Shown here piece after piece: positions 1 to 7,181 of a stretch of DNA of 10,493 nucleotides; position 1 is the first letter of the stretch, and every line of letters begins with the position of its first letter. The DNA lies in NCBI GenBank assembly GCA_029288115.1, contig JARFPV010000411.1:1-10493 (forward strand). The letters run 5' to 3'. A model generated the notes under the pieces. It had not been told where the DNA came from. It worked only from the letters and a program-made list of their open reading frames with translations, and did not search any database. This stretch comes from Akkermansiaceae bacterium. Lineage in GTDB: Bacteria; Verrucomicrobiota; Verrucomicrobiia; Verrucomicrobiales; Akkermansiaceae. A program made the position numbers and the translations under genes.

Positions 1-321
1 GGCTAGTCCGCGGTGCTGGTTCATGGTGACGTAACCATCCTCGCCAATATAGCGTGTGCTGAGCGAGTGGCGGATGAACCGGCGCATTGCGTGCGCCGAC
101 CTGCCTTCGCCCACGGCAGGCCAGAGCGTCGACATCGGAATCCACGCATCCCACAGTGCGCAGGTTGTTTTAGGGCTGTGGTGTTTTTGGAAAAACGTAT
201 CCAGGAGCTGCATCTCCTTTTCCTTTCCCGGCACGATAAACCGGGGAAGCTCGACAGCGTGCAAGGCAGATGAGCCAACAGCGAGGAGAATGATCAGAAG
301 GTATTTTGGGGAGTTGGTCAT
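1..321 (-). CDS. Secreted protein of unknown function, 5' part only (runs off the left edge)
   Basis: The reading frame starts at the ATG complementary to 319-321 and stays open for 107 codons to base 1, so the C-terminal part lies outside the window. Residues 1-22 form a signal peptide: a short charged start (MTNSPKY), a hydrophobic core LLIILLAVG, and a likely cleavage near SSALHA|VE. The mature part begins with LPRFIVPGKEKEMQ and contains the tryptophan-rich stretch CALWDAWIPMSTLWPA, then YIGEDGYVTMNQHRGLA at the edge. The aromatic-rich DGYV..NQHRGLA segment faintly recalls secreted alpha/alpha-barrel (six-hairpin) glycosidase-like proteins of Verrucomicrobiota and Planctomycetes, but I do not recognise the family with certainty. 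It is 73 bp downstream of the sulfatase on the same strand, so co-transcription is plausible. An AGG sits very close to the ATG; there is no good ribosome binding site. Confidence 0.72.
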   Translation of the reverse strand, partial: MTNSPKYLLIILLAVGSSALHAVELPRFIVPGKEKEMQLLDTFFQKHHSPKTTCALWDAWIPMSTLWPAVGEGRSAHAMRRFIRHSLSTRYIGEDGYVTMNQHRGLA

Positions 322-394
322 AACCTGCTAGGTTCCAGTTTTCATCTGAATGACTACACCCTGATACGCACCCCAATCCAGTCACCTGTCAACG

Positions 395-1879
395 TTACCC
401 GTTCTCGTATGTCTGCCAAAAGCTTTTCGACATCTCAAGCAATGTGGGTGAATCAGATTTTCCATCGTTCAATCGGTCTCTCTCGGCGACAAGCAGTTTG
501 CGCATGCGCTGGAGCACCGGCTTCATGTCGTCATCTTTAGAAAGATCACGCATTTCATCCGGGTCGCGTTTCAGGTCGAAGAGCTGGGTGTGTCGTTTCC
601 CATCAACAGCATACTCGATCAGTTTATACTGGCTGTCTCTAACCGACCTCTGCCATGACATGAACGAAAAGTAGAGGTGGTCACGGTGAGCGTGATCCGG
701 CTTTGCCAAGACCGGCTTGAGGCTGGAATACTGCACCGTCTTCGGGGTCGCGACTCCGGCGAGGTCACATAGCGTCGGGTAAACGTCATAAAGATAGCAG
801 AGCTGCTTCCTTGTCTCGCCTTTTGGCACACCTGGCCCGCGCATGACCAAGGGGACCTTGACCGAGTGCTCGTAGACGTTTTGTTTACCCGTTAGTCCAT
901 GGCTACCCAGAGCCAGACCATTGTCGGAGGAGAAAACGACGATGGTATTCTCCGCATGACCGCTTGCCTCGAGTGCGTCGAGGATCCGACCAATCTCGGC
1001 ATCGGTGTGGGTCATCAGCGCGTAGTACTTCGCCAGCTGGGTTCGGATGTTCGACTCGGTGAGCGGTCGTTTATATAACTTCTCGTCCCGGATATGGTGC
1101 ACCCCGGCATCGAATGGATGCTTTGGCAGGAAGTTGCCCGGCAGTTTGATATTCTTCGGGTCATACATGTCCAAGAACTTCTGCGGGCAGTTCAGGGGGT
1201 CGTGTGGCGTCATGAACGAGACGTAGGCGAAGAATGGTTCATTGTTTCCTTTCCTCCCGTTCAGGAACTCAACACAGGCGTCGGCAAACCACTCGGCATT
1301 GAACTTCCCGGTCGATGGAATCTTTTCTCTGTTAGCGTAATTGCCGTCGGACGGATACTTGAACAGCGGCGTGCGATCCTGCCCCCGGTGCCCGCCGCGG
1401 TAGTAGAGGTTCGCTCCTTCGCTAAACGACCTCATGAAGTGGTCGTTTTTCCCGAAGCCCGGATCGTTTTTTCCCGTGGCGAAGGTGGTGTAGCCACGGT
1501 TACGAAATGCCTCGGCCAGCGTCGTGCTTTTCCTGGAGATGGCAAAATCCCACTTCCCCTGGCATTCGAGGTTCCACAGGGTCCGACCGCTAAAAAGAGC
1601 GGCGCGCGATGGCGTGCATACCGCCATCGATGTGCCACCCATGATGTAGGCATTGGTGAAGCTGGTGCCGCCCTTCACCAGTCGATCAATATGCGGTGTC
1701 TTGATCTGCTTGTTTCCAAGCGCCTGGATCGTGTCGAAGCGCTGGTCGTCGGTGAACAGGAAAAGCACATTCGGACGCTCGGACGCAGCGAGCTCTAACG
1801 AGAACAAGATGGACAACGCGAGGACAACGATTGGGTTTTGAGACGGTTGCATGGAAAAAGATTCGGGCACCCGAGTCAT
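395..1879 (-). CDS. Secreted formylglycine-dependent sulfatase (family S1, sulfatase/arylsulfatase A type)
   Basis: Predicted to hydrolyse sulfate esters, most likely on a polysaccharide, in the periplasm or outside the cell. A signal peptide spans about residues 1-33 (core IVVLALSILFSLELAAS). The catalytic core begins RPNVLFLFTDDQ, with Asp44 and Asp45 as calcium ligands. The maturation motif CTPSR is at 88-92; Cys88 would be converted to formylglycine, so the cell needs a formylglycine-generating enzyme. Further family blocks are PHDP (225-228), SSDNG (317-321; Asp319 and Asn320), GSHGLTGK (325-332) and KVPLVMRGPG (341-350). The C-terminal subdomain has the usual LFDLKRDPDEMRDLS. The 494 residues are a normal length. 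One oddity is that the usual GKWHxG block reads TGKNDPG (Lys137, Asp139), lacking the histidine. Translation could instead start at Met10 (base 1852); Met1 has a weak AAGAG seven bases upstream, Met10 has none, so Met1 is kept. It lies 68 bp after the EF-hand hydrolase gene. Confidence 0.93.
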   Translation of the reverse strand: MTRVPESFSMQPSQNPIVVLALSILFSLELAASERPNVLFLFTDDQRFDTIQALGNKQIKTPHIDRLVKGGTSFTNAYIMGGTSMAVCTPSRAALFSGRTLWNLECQGKWDFAISRKSTTLAEAFRNRGYTTFATGKNDPGFGKNDHFMRSFSEGANLYYRGGHRGQDRTPLFKYPSDGNYANREKIPSTGKFNAEWFADACVEFLNGRKGNNEPFFAYVSFMTPHDPLNCPQKFLDMYDPKNIKLPGNFLPKHPFDAGVHHIRDEKLYKRPLTESNIRTQLAKYYALMTHTDAEIGRILDALEASGHAENTIVVFSSDNGLALGSHGLTGKQNVYEHSVKVPLVMRGPGVPKGETRKQLCYLYDVYPTLCDLAGVATPKTVQYSSLKPVLAKPDHAHRDHLYFSFMSWQRSVRDSQYKLIEYAVDGKRHTQLFDLKRDPDEMRDLSKDDDMKPVLQRMRKLLVAERDRLNDGKSDSPTLLEMSKSFWQTYENG

Positions 1880-1947
1880 TCAGGCACTCTTACTGGTGTT
1901 CTATGGATTGGAATTGCCCGAGTCAACTGCTGGATTCTTCCTGACAA

Positions 1948-3438
1948 TCACTTCGCCTTTTCAAATGGCATCGGTGGGCTTGCCGCCATCACCTTGCGGA
2001 TGAACGTATCCACCTCGTCATGCACCGGATGACCATCTTTCTTGACGGTTGGCACGTGGCCAGCGTTCATCACCAGAAGCTTGTGCGGTGAGTTTTTCTG
2101 GGCGTCGATCGTCTGGCGCAGGCCATCGAACATCCATTCGACATTGCCCATACCAGCTGCCCTGGCTTCGGGGATGACAGGCGCTCTGGCTCCGAAAAAG
2201 GGGTCCTTTTTTCCCGCGATCACCAGCATGGGCACGGAGCGGAAACCGGCATTCACTGCTGCCTCGGGGTAGAAGGGATACTCGGTATCGCCCATCACGC
2301 CGACCTTTTCGATTTTCCCCCGGGTTCCGCCGATCCAGAATTCCTGATTGTCCCGTTTGACGATGTCGAAGGCCGCCTCGGGTGCGATGCGGGACTTGTT
2401 GGCCGCCATGGCCATAATCATGGGGCTGGCCCGTGGCGTCACGATCTTGGAATCCATCACCACGCCATTGAGGTCGATGCCCTCCTGGGCAAAGGCGAAG
2501 GCCAGGGAATAGGCACCGGATGAACCAGCGCTGGTGCCGTGGGCGAACACGTGGTTCGTGGGGAAATTGGCAACGGTGTATTCAACCGCCGCCATGCAGG
2601 CCTGCAGACCGTTCACCTCCCCACCCTTCGGGTTGTTGGGGTAAGGTGTTCCCATGCCGGAATAGATGTCGTGGTCGCCATAGCCCATCACCAGCATGCG
2701 GTAGCCCTCCTTGAGTCGGCGGCTCAGAGTATTGTCACCACCCACGAACTTGCCGTCCTTGAACACCGGATTGCCGGCATTGACCTTACTCAGTGTCTCG
2801 AAGCTTTCCTCGTGATTGTAGGTGTCCTTGTTCTGGAACTTAAGGGTGCGGTACACCCCGCCCTTTTCAAAGTAGCCGAATCCGCCGCCGTGGTAGTAGA
2901 CCCACAGCGGGGCTTCCTTACCGGGTGCATTGCGCGGCTCGATGATCACGAACGTGTAGTGACCTGACAGCCCGCACTTGTAGGCTGTGTTGCGGTAAAA
3001 CTTCAGTTTCCAGGAATCCTTTCCGGAGGTCATCACTTTCTCTTCCACGAGGGCAATCTTGGCCGTGGTCCGCTCCACCGGCTTCCAGTCCTTGAGTGTG
3101 TATTTGGGAACGGGATAAGGTAGCTCACCCGACTTTCCAATAGTTCTGGATGTGCCATTCCCTTCATCCGTGCCAGGACTGAGTTTACTCACAACGGCTT
3201 TGACAAGGGCCTGTCGTTCAGCCCTGTCCAGCTTGCCATCCTTATTCGCGTCAAACGCCTTGAGAATCGTAGCACGCTCTGCATCGTCGAGCTTGCCGTC
3301 TTTATTGGCATCGTAAGCTCTGACGATCGCTGTCCGCACATTGCCACCTTGCGTTCTTATCTCTGTGGCAAAGAGGGATGTGGCTGACACAACCGCAATC
3401 AGCACGCATACTATCTGTTTCATGTTCATTGATCTCAT
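1948..3438 (-). CDS. Secreted alpha/beta hydrolase with an N-terminal EF-hand pair (probable carboxylesterase)
   Basis: A 496-residue exported hydrolase. The signal peptide core is IVCVLIAVVSATSLFA; Met1 (3438), Met4 (3429) and Met6 (3423) are all in frame, and Met6 gives the most typical signal peptide. Two EF-hand calcium loops follow: DANKDGKLDDAE (43-54) and DANKDGKLDRAE (63-74), both with Asp/Asn at positions 1, 3, 5 and 9 and Glu at 12. The alpha/beta-hydrolase core starts near 125. It shows HGGG (183-186), an oxyanion-hole motif of hormone-sensitive-lipase-like esterases. The nucleophile elbow is GTSAG (301-305, Ser303), the likely acid is Asp412 in IAGKKDPFFG, and the likely base is His461 in NAGHVPT. 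The triad assignment is inferred from order and context. The substrate is unknown; ester removal from plant or algal polysaccharide would fit the neighbouring sulfatase and deacetylases, while a peptidase-like role cannot be excluded. Confidence 0.87.
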   Translation of the reverse strand: MRSMNMKQIVCVLIAVVSATSLFATEIRTQGGNVRTAIVRAYDANKDGKLDDAERATILKAFDANKDGKLDRAERQALVKAVVSKLSPGTDEGNGTSRTIGKSGELPYPVPKYTLKDWKPVERTTAKIALVEEKVMTSGKDSWKLKFYRNTAYKCGLSGHYTFVIIEPRNAPGKEAPLWVYYHGGGFGYFEKGGVYRTLKFQNKDTYNHEESFETLSKVNAGNPVFKDGKFVGGDNTLSRRLKEGYRMLVMGYGDHDIYSGMGTPYPNNPKGGEVNGLQACMAAVEYTVANFPTNHVFAHGTSAGSSGAYSLAFAFAQEGIDLNGVVMDSKIVTPRASPMIMAMAANKSRIAPEAAFDIVKRDNQEFWIGGTRGKIEKVGVMGDTEYPFYPEAAVNAGFRSVPMLVIAGKKDPFFGARAPVIPEARAAGMGNVEWMFDGLRQTIDAQKNSPHKLLVMNAGHVPTVKKDGHPVHDEVDTFIRKVMAASPPMPFEKAK

Positions 3439-3593
3439 GTTCGTTGTCCATCACGGCGCAGCATCCATGGGACGCGGCTCAATCCGCACGCAGGCAATAA
3501 CACCCAATGGACAAAAATGTTGCCTAAAAAATAGCGCCCAGACAGATACAGCAATCTGGAGGTTTCCCGGCATATTTAAAGTACACCCATTCC

Positions 3594-3624
3594 CCACGCA
3601 CTTGCGTGCCGATCGACCACGCAC
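3594..3624. repeat. Short direct repeat with an inverted copy between esterase and hydrolase genes
   Basis: CCACGCAC occurs at 3594-3601 and again at 3617-3624. Between them TGCGTG (3603-3608) is complementary to the core, giving a possible CACGC/GCGTG stem (3595-3599 with 3604-3608) with a four-base loop. It lies immediately after the stop codon of the large esterase in its reading direction. It lacks a T-run on the minus strand, so it is not a standard intrinsic terminator. It could slow transcription or protect an mRNA end, or be chance. The rest of the 187-bp gap (3439-3625) shows no gene. Confidence 0.3.
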
Positions 3625-3625
3625 C

Positions 3626-6274
3626 TCATGGATGGGTAAGTTTCAAGCGCAGGAACACCCTGGATGCGGCGGCACCACCAACAGTGGCCTCCATGGTGAC
3701 GGTTTCGTAGTGGGAAGTAGGCCCGAGGGTGTCACTTTTAACAGCGATGCTTACGGTGTTGGTACCGTCAGTTGCCGAGCCATCGGCATCATACCAGTCG
3801 GTGAGGTTTTTCGACCACTCGTAGGTTTCGGTCACGTCAGCCCTGTCTCTTGGACGGACATGGGTAAACTCCATCGTTGCTGAGCCAGTTCCTGTAAGAC
3901 TGATGATCTGCCGGTGGTCGTTGAAAAAATACCATTGGTGGGAATTGAGAATACCATTACCATCGTCATCGTCATCAAAGTCACCAGTCACGCCGTTATC
4001 GGTCGTCCAGTCCGCATACGGGGTGGCGGATGGAACGGCCGCCTGGATGAGAGTCTGCATTTCATCGGCCATGGAATCGCCAATCATGTAGTATGTCTTG
4101 GCATTGCGGTTCCAGTGGAATCCCTGGTTGCCCGAGGGTGATGGAGATTGTGAGGCGTCGATCCAGAATGCTTGTGTGTCGATGACGGCAACATTGTCAT
4201 CGAACTGAGGGTAGGTCGTGAAGTTTTCCATCTGTAACTGCGCTAATTCGACCTGGCTGTAATTAGAATTATGAGCCATACCAGTTGTCGCGATCACGAA
4301 TGGCAAACGCGGAATGCCCAAGGACAAACGAACATCCTTGATGAAGTTCTCCATGTTCGTTTCGTATTCGGCGGCAAAGATGGGTTCAACGCGGTCGTTC
4401 CACCCCTGGTGCCACCCGAAACCCACGATCTCATAACCATCAGCCGGATTGTGTGTCGGGAAGTTTGTAGCGATGTTATCCAACGCATCGACCGTAAAAT
4501 CGAGCATTTGCTTGTAATAGAATCCTTCATCTCCGTCCGTGACAGGAACATCTTTGCTCCAACCTGAACTTGGCGGGCGAAAGTCGGTGCCCAGACTCTG
4601 GCCACCCCACGCGATTTTAATCAGCAGCACCTTCTCAGTATAATAATCCCCCATGGAATGTCCAAATTGAAGCTCAGGGCCGATGGTGGTGTTGCTACTG
4701 CCGGCACCATATCCGGTGGTCAGCCCACCCTTGAGAACGGCACCTCCACCGCGTCTGTACCAAATCCATGCGTCATCACGCACTGCCCAGCTACCGCCGT
4801 CCTTCAGATGTGCGTATGTAGTGGGATCATCGTTGTAGATGTATTCCAAGGTCCCCTGGGTGCCCACTGGATTCATCTCGCCATGGCCTTCCATGTTAGA
4901 CTGGCCAGCAAGGATGAAAACCTTCACCTTGTTAGACCCGTTGATGGGGGTGGTGAAGCTCCACACGTCACCCGTTGTGGTCCCCTGCGCGTTCACCTGG
5001 TCGATGCGCCAGTAGTAGGTCGTGCCAGCACTGAGGGGACCCGGATCAAACGTGGTTGCGGTTTGGTTGCCCTTGAATTCACTGGCATCAGGGGTTGAAT
5101 CTGTGCCGAAATACACGTCACTGGTAACCGCTGTGGCGGATGCTCCCTCGACCCAGCTCAAGGTTTCAGCATTCGTTGCGACTGCGGACATGCCATCCCA
5201 CGGCATCGGGCGGAATGCCTTGGCAGGCGAGCCGACGGAGAAAGTCCAAATAGGGCCGGCAGTTGTCCCGTCGTCATTGACCTCGTCGATGCGCCAGTAG
5301 TAGATACCGGCGGCCAACACACCCGGATCATAGGTTGTTGCGGTTTGGTTGCCTATGAACTCGGAAGCATCGGGAGTTGGGTCTGTGCCGAAATAAACAT
5401 TTCTGGAAGTAGCATCGAGACCGGCAGTCCAGCTCAAGTCGGTATTGAAAGGCAGGCCCACGATACCATCTCCTGGGCTCGGATTGGTGGGCGGAGTGGG
5501 AGGAATCACACCACTGATGTCTTCGATAATCTGGAATCCAGTCGGACCGATGTGATTGAAGCCATTACCCCACACTTTTAATGTCAAAGAAGTGCTCCTT
5601 AGCTTAGTAAAAACCATGTAGTTTCCGGGTGTCGTCCCGTTGGTGATTTCCACAAAACTAGAGAATTCCCCCGATGGCAGTGTAAAGTCCTGCTCGACAC
5701 CACCATTCAAAACAAGCTTCCCCTTGCCGTTGCCAAATTGCGCTCTATTCGAACCAATGTAAACGACGAGTGTATAAACATTATAAGGAATATTCGACAC
5801 CTCCATGTCGAACAAATTGGATCCGTCACCGGGATCCTCGGTGGCATTGCAGTGGCCATCCATCAAATCACCATCACCACCACTGACGATGGAATGAGGT
5901 GTACTTCCATTGTATGGATTACCATTACGCACATCGTTGAGAGTCAGTGTCGCTGTTCCCGTCCCGGTGCTTGCAATGGTCACCGGGGCCTGGGGTGATG
6001 ACGGAGACCATGGAACCGAATAATTAGACCAGCCGGTTGTGTTGAATGGGGCGACCCCTGCAGACTCAGCGGCCTCGATCGTCACCTTGTCACGATCAGC
6101 CGCAGCCAAGGGACCGTAGGCATAGAAATTCACGCTGATTTTCTCCTGCGCCTGAGAAACAAGGTGTAGTGTAAGAACTAAGGCGAGGGTTAACAAGTTG
6201 CGGAATGCTGAATGGGTGCGGTGATTCATGGATCTAATTTGAGGGTGGAGAAGCCTATTGGGACTGATCCGCAT
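3626..6274 (-). CDS. Large secreted multidomain GQSNM esterase (SASA/CE6-like), with beta domain, two FN3-like repeats and C-terminal domain
   Basis: Predicted extracellular carbohydrate O-acetyl esterase of the SGNH/SASA type. The frame is open from an ATG at 6280, but AAAGAG sits six bases before the ATG at 6274, which is chosen (882 aa; numbering from there). A start at 6229 is also possible. Layout: long arginine-rich n-region and hydrophobic core LLTLALVLTLHLVSQAQ (to about 43); a beta-rich domain (about 47-252); two tandem fibronectin-III-like repeats (about 258-348 and 349-444); and the esterase domain (about 449-745). The esterase begins KVFILAGQSNMEGHGEM with nucleophile Ser459, then AWGGQSLG (555-562), WHQGWND (621-627) and GFHWN, whose His720 is the likely base. 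An aspartate-rich, calcium-site-like stretch GDFDDDDDGNG leads into a C-terminal domain (YEWSKNLTDWYDADG, ending RLKLTHP) of a kind seen at the end of many verrucomicrobial secreted proteins. There is no PEP-CTERM tail. Xylan acetylesterase and sialate or other sugar deacetylase activities are both possible. Confidence 0.88.
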   Translation of the reverse strand: MRISPNRLLHPQIRSMNHRTHSAFRNLLTLALVLTLHLVSQAQEKISVNFYAYGPLAAADRDKVTIEAAESAGVAPFNTTGWSNYSVPWSPSSPQAPVTIASTGTGTATLTLNDVRNGNPYNGSTPHSIVSGGDGDLMDGHCNATEDPGDGSNLFDMEVSNIPYNVYTLVVYIGSNRAQFGNGKGKLVLNGGVEQDFTLPSGEFSSFVEITNGTTPGNYMVFTKLRSTSLTLKVWGNGFNHIGPTGFQIIEDISGVIPPTPPTNPSPGDGIVGLPFNTDLSWTAGLDATSRNVYFGTDPTPDASEFIGNQTATTYDPGVLAAGIYYWRIDEVNDDGTTAGPIWTFSVGSPAKAFRPMPWDGMSAVATNAETLSWVEGASATAVTSDVYFGTDSTPDASEFKGNQTATTFDPGPLSAGTTYYWRIDQVNAQGTTTGDVWSFTTPINGSNKVKVFILAGQSNMEGHGEMNPVGTQGTLEYIYNDDPTTYAHLKDGGSWAVRDDAWIWYRRGGGAVLKGGLTTGYGAGSSNTTIGPELQFGHSMGDYYTEKVLLIKIAWGGQSLGTDFRPPSSGWSKDVPVTDGDEGFYYKQMLDFTVDALDNIATNFPTHNPADGYEIVGFGWHQGWNDRVEPIFAAEYETNMENFIKDVRLSLGIPRLPFVIATTGMAHNSNYSQVELAQLQMENFTTYPQFDDNVAVIDTQAFWIDASQSPSPSGNQGFHWNRNAKTYYMIGDSMADEMQTLIQAAVPSATPYADWTTDNGVTGDFDDDDDGNGILNSHQWYFFNDHRQIISLTGTGSATMEFTHVRPRDRADVTETYEWSKNLTDWYDADGSATDGTNTVSIAVKSDTLGPTSHYETVTMEATVGGAAASRVFLRLKLTHP
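4943..5509 (-). repeat. Tandem duplication encoding two fibronectin-III-like repeats in the large esterase
   Basis: Two protein repeats about 94 residues apart are nearly identical in their central part. Repeat one contains NVYFGTDPTPDASEF and GNQTATTYDPG; repeat two contains DVYFGTDSTPDASEF and GNQTATTFDPG. Both continue with a YYWRID.VN..GTT.G..W.F strand typical of FN3-like modules in bacterial secreted enzymes. Similarity extends to the DNA (for example around 5055-5070 and 5335-5355 on the plus strand), which suggests a fairly recent duplication or ongoing gene conversion. The modules probably act as spacers or glycan contacts ahead of the catalytic domain. Confidence 0.8.
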
Positions 6275-6280
6275 TACCAT

Positions 6281-6290
6281 CTCTTTTTTT
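6281..6290 (-). promoter_or_regulatory. Probable ribosome binding site of the large esterase
   Basis: Read on the minus strand this is a run of A ending in AAAGAG. It touches the ATG at 6280 but lies six bases ahead of the ATG at 6274, so it supports 6274 as the start. It is the only reasonably placed Shine-Dalgarno-like site in the window apart from a weak one at the sulfatase. Confidence 0.45.
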
Positions 6291-6397
6291 AGGCTCTTAC
6301 AATAAACTGGCAGGCAGGCAAGTGCCCTGAATTATGCTGTGGCCGTTGCAGCGCATATTGATATTCTTAATTTGCCCTGCTCCTGTTACAGGATGTT

Positions 6398-6430
6398 AAA
6401 AACCCCGCTCTCCATTACGGAAAGCGGGGT
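6398..6430 (-). terminator. Rho-independent terminator of the PEP-CTERM gene
   Basis: On the plus strand ACCCCGCT (6402-6409) pairs with AGCGGGGT (6423-6430). After one mismatch the stem continues with TCC/GGA around the loop ATTAC. Read on the minus strand the GC-rich stem is followed by five T (complement of 6398-6402). It lies about 31 bp after the PEP-CTERM stop codon, in the right orientation to end that transcript before the downstream esterase gene. This implies that the large esterase has its own promoter in 6281-6397, where I see no convincing -35/-10 pair. Confidence 0.9.
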
Positions 6431-6461
6431 GATTCAAATCGAGGAATTGAACGAGGTCAGA

Positions 6462-7181
6462 TCACTTCCGACGGCGGAACACCAAAGCGAGGCCACCTAG
6501 GCCGAGCAGGGCGGTGGTGGATGGCTCGGGGACTTGCTGAATCTGGAGACCGTTGATGTGCAAACGACGGCTGTTTCCGTCTTGTGGGGAACCTTCCCCA
6601 TTACCTTTTGCAGTGAACGAAATCACCCCACCCACGGTAGCTACCACATTGTTGAATAAGACATAGTTGTATCCTTCCTGAAATGCCGACCCATCTGGAC
6701 TACCTGACTGTGAGTCCACCGACTGCGTTGCAGACGATGTCGTAGTGTTTGTGGTTTCCCAGACTCCTACATTACGCTCTGTGGTTGAAACCGTGGTTAT
6801 GTCACGATAGCTCAAGATCCATATGTCATACACCCCCTCAGAATCAAGGCCGTTGATGGTCACAGTGTTACTATTGGGTCGAGCGAATACATCTACGTAT
6901 GAACGGAAAATCGGCAAAGTACCAGCAGTTTCCTGACCGAGCTTAATATCAGAATAGTTTGTGTCGATCGATACACCAGTGAGGACACCTGCCGAGTTGT
7001 TTAGCGCACCAGTGTCTACTGCAGCGCTCGAGTTCCACGTCGTTCCCAATCCACCAGCAGGACCGGAAAGAGTTGCTTCTGCCGGAGAGTCACCACCGCC
7101 GTTGAAGTTTACGTTAATCAACACCGCATTCGCAAACGGGGCTGACGCCAAGGCAAGGGCTAGGGCAATTTGTATTTTCAT
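6462..7181 (-). CDS. PEP-CTERM sorting domain protein, short exported beta-rich protein
   Basis: A 239-residue protein with a signal peptide (MKIQIALALALASAPFANA, cleavage after residue 19) and a textbook PEP-CTERM tail: VPEP at 217-220, hydrophobic segment TTALLGLGGLALVF, and final RRRK. Such tails are recognised and cut by an exosortase (EpsH/XrtA type), which puts the protein on the cell surface or into an extracellular matrix in organisms that make exopolysaccharide. No exosortase gene is in the window. The mature body starts VLINVNFNGGG and contains YDIWILSYRD (118-127), YNYVLFNNV (171-179) and RLHINGLQIQ (206-215), with a Ser/Thr-rich stretch at 142-163. The same order of motifs occurs in the N-terminal domain of the neighbouring large esterase, so the body is probably one carbohydrate-binding-like beta-sandwich; that function is inferred. 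No Shine-Dalgarno is seen before the ATG at 7181. A terminator follows the stop. Confidence 0.92.
   Translation of the reverse strand: MKIQIALALALASAPFANAVLINVNFNGGGDSPAEATLSGPAGGLGTTWNSSAAVDTGALNNSAGVLTGVSIDTNYSDIKLGQETAGTLPIFRSYVDVFARPNSNTVTINGLDSEGVYDIWILSYRDITTVSTTERNVGVWETTNTTTSSATQSVDSQSGSPDGSAFQEGYNYVLFNNVVATVGGVISFTAKGNGEGSPQDGNSRRLHINGLQIQQVPEPSTTALLGLGGLALVFRRRK

Noticed and set aside
1094..1798. A 234-codon plus-strand open frame inside the sulfatase gene
   Set aside because: It is antisense to a well-supported sulfatase, has no recognisable domain, and its composition follows from the opposite reading frame.
2539..2967. A 142-codon plus-strand open frame inside the EF-hand hydrolase gene
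   Set aside because: It lies wholly antisense to the hydrolase core, including the codons for the Ser303 elbow, and shows no motif or ribosome binding site.
6310..6322. CAGG/GGCA tandem motif upstream of the large esterase
   Set aside because: Only about three imperfect units in ordinary intergenic sequence; too short to call a repeat.
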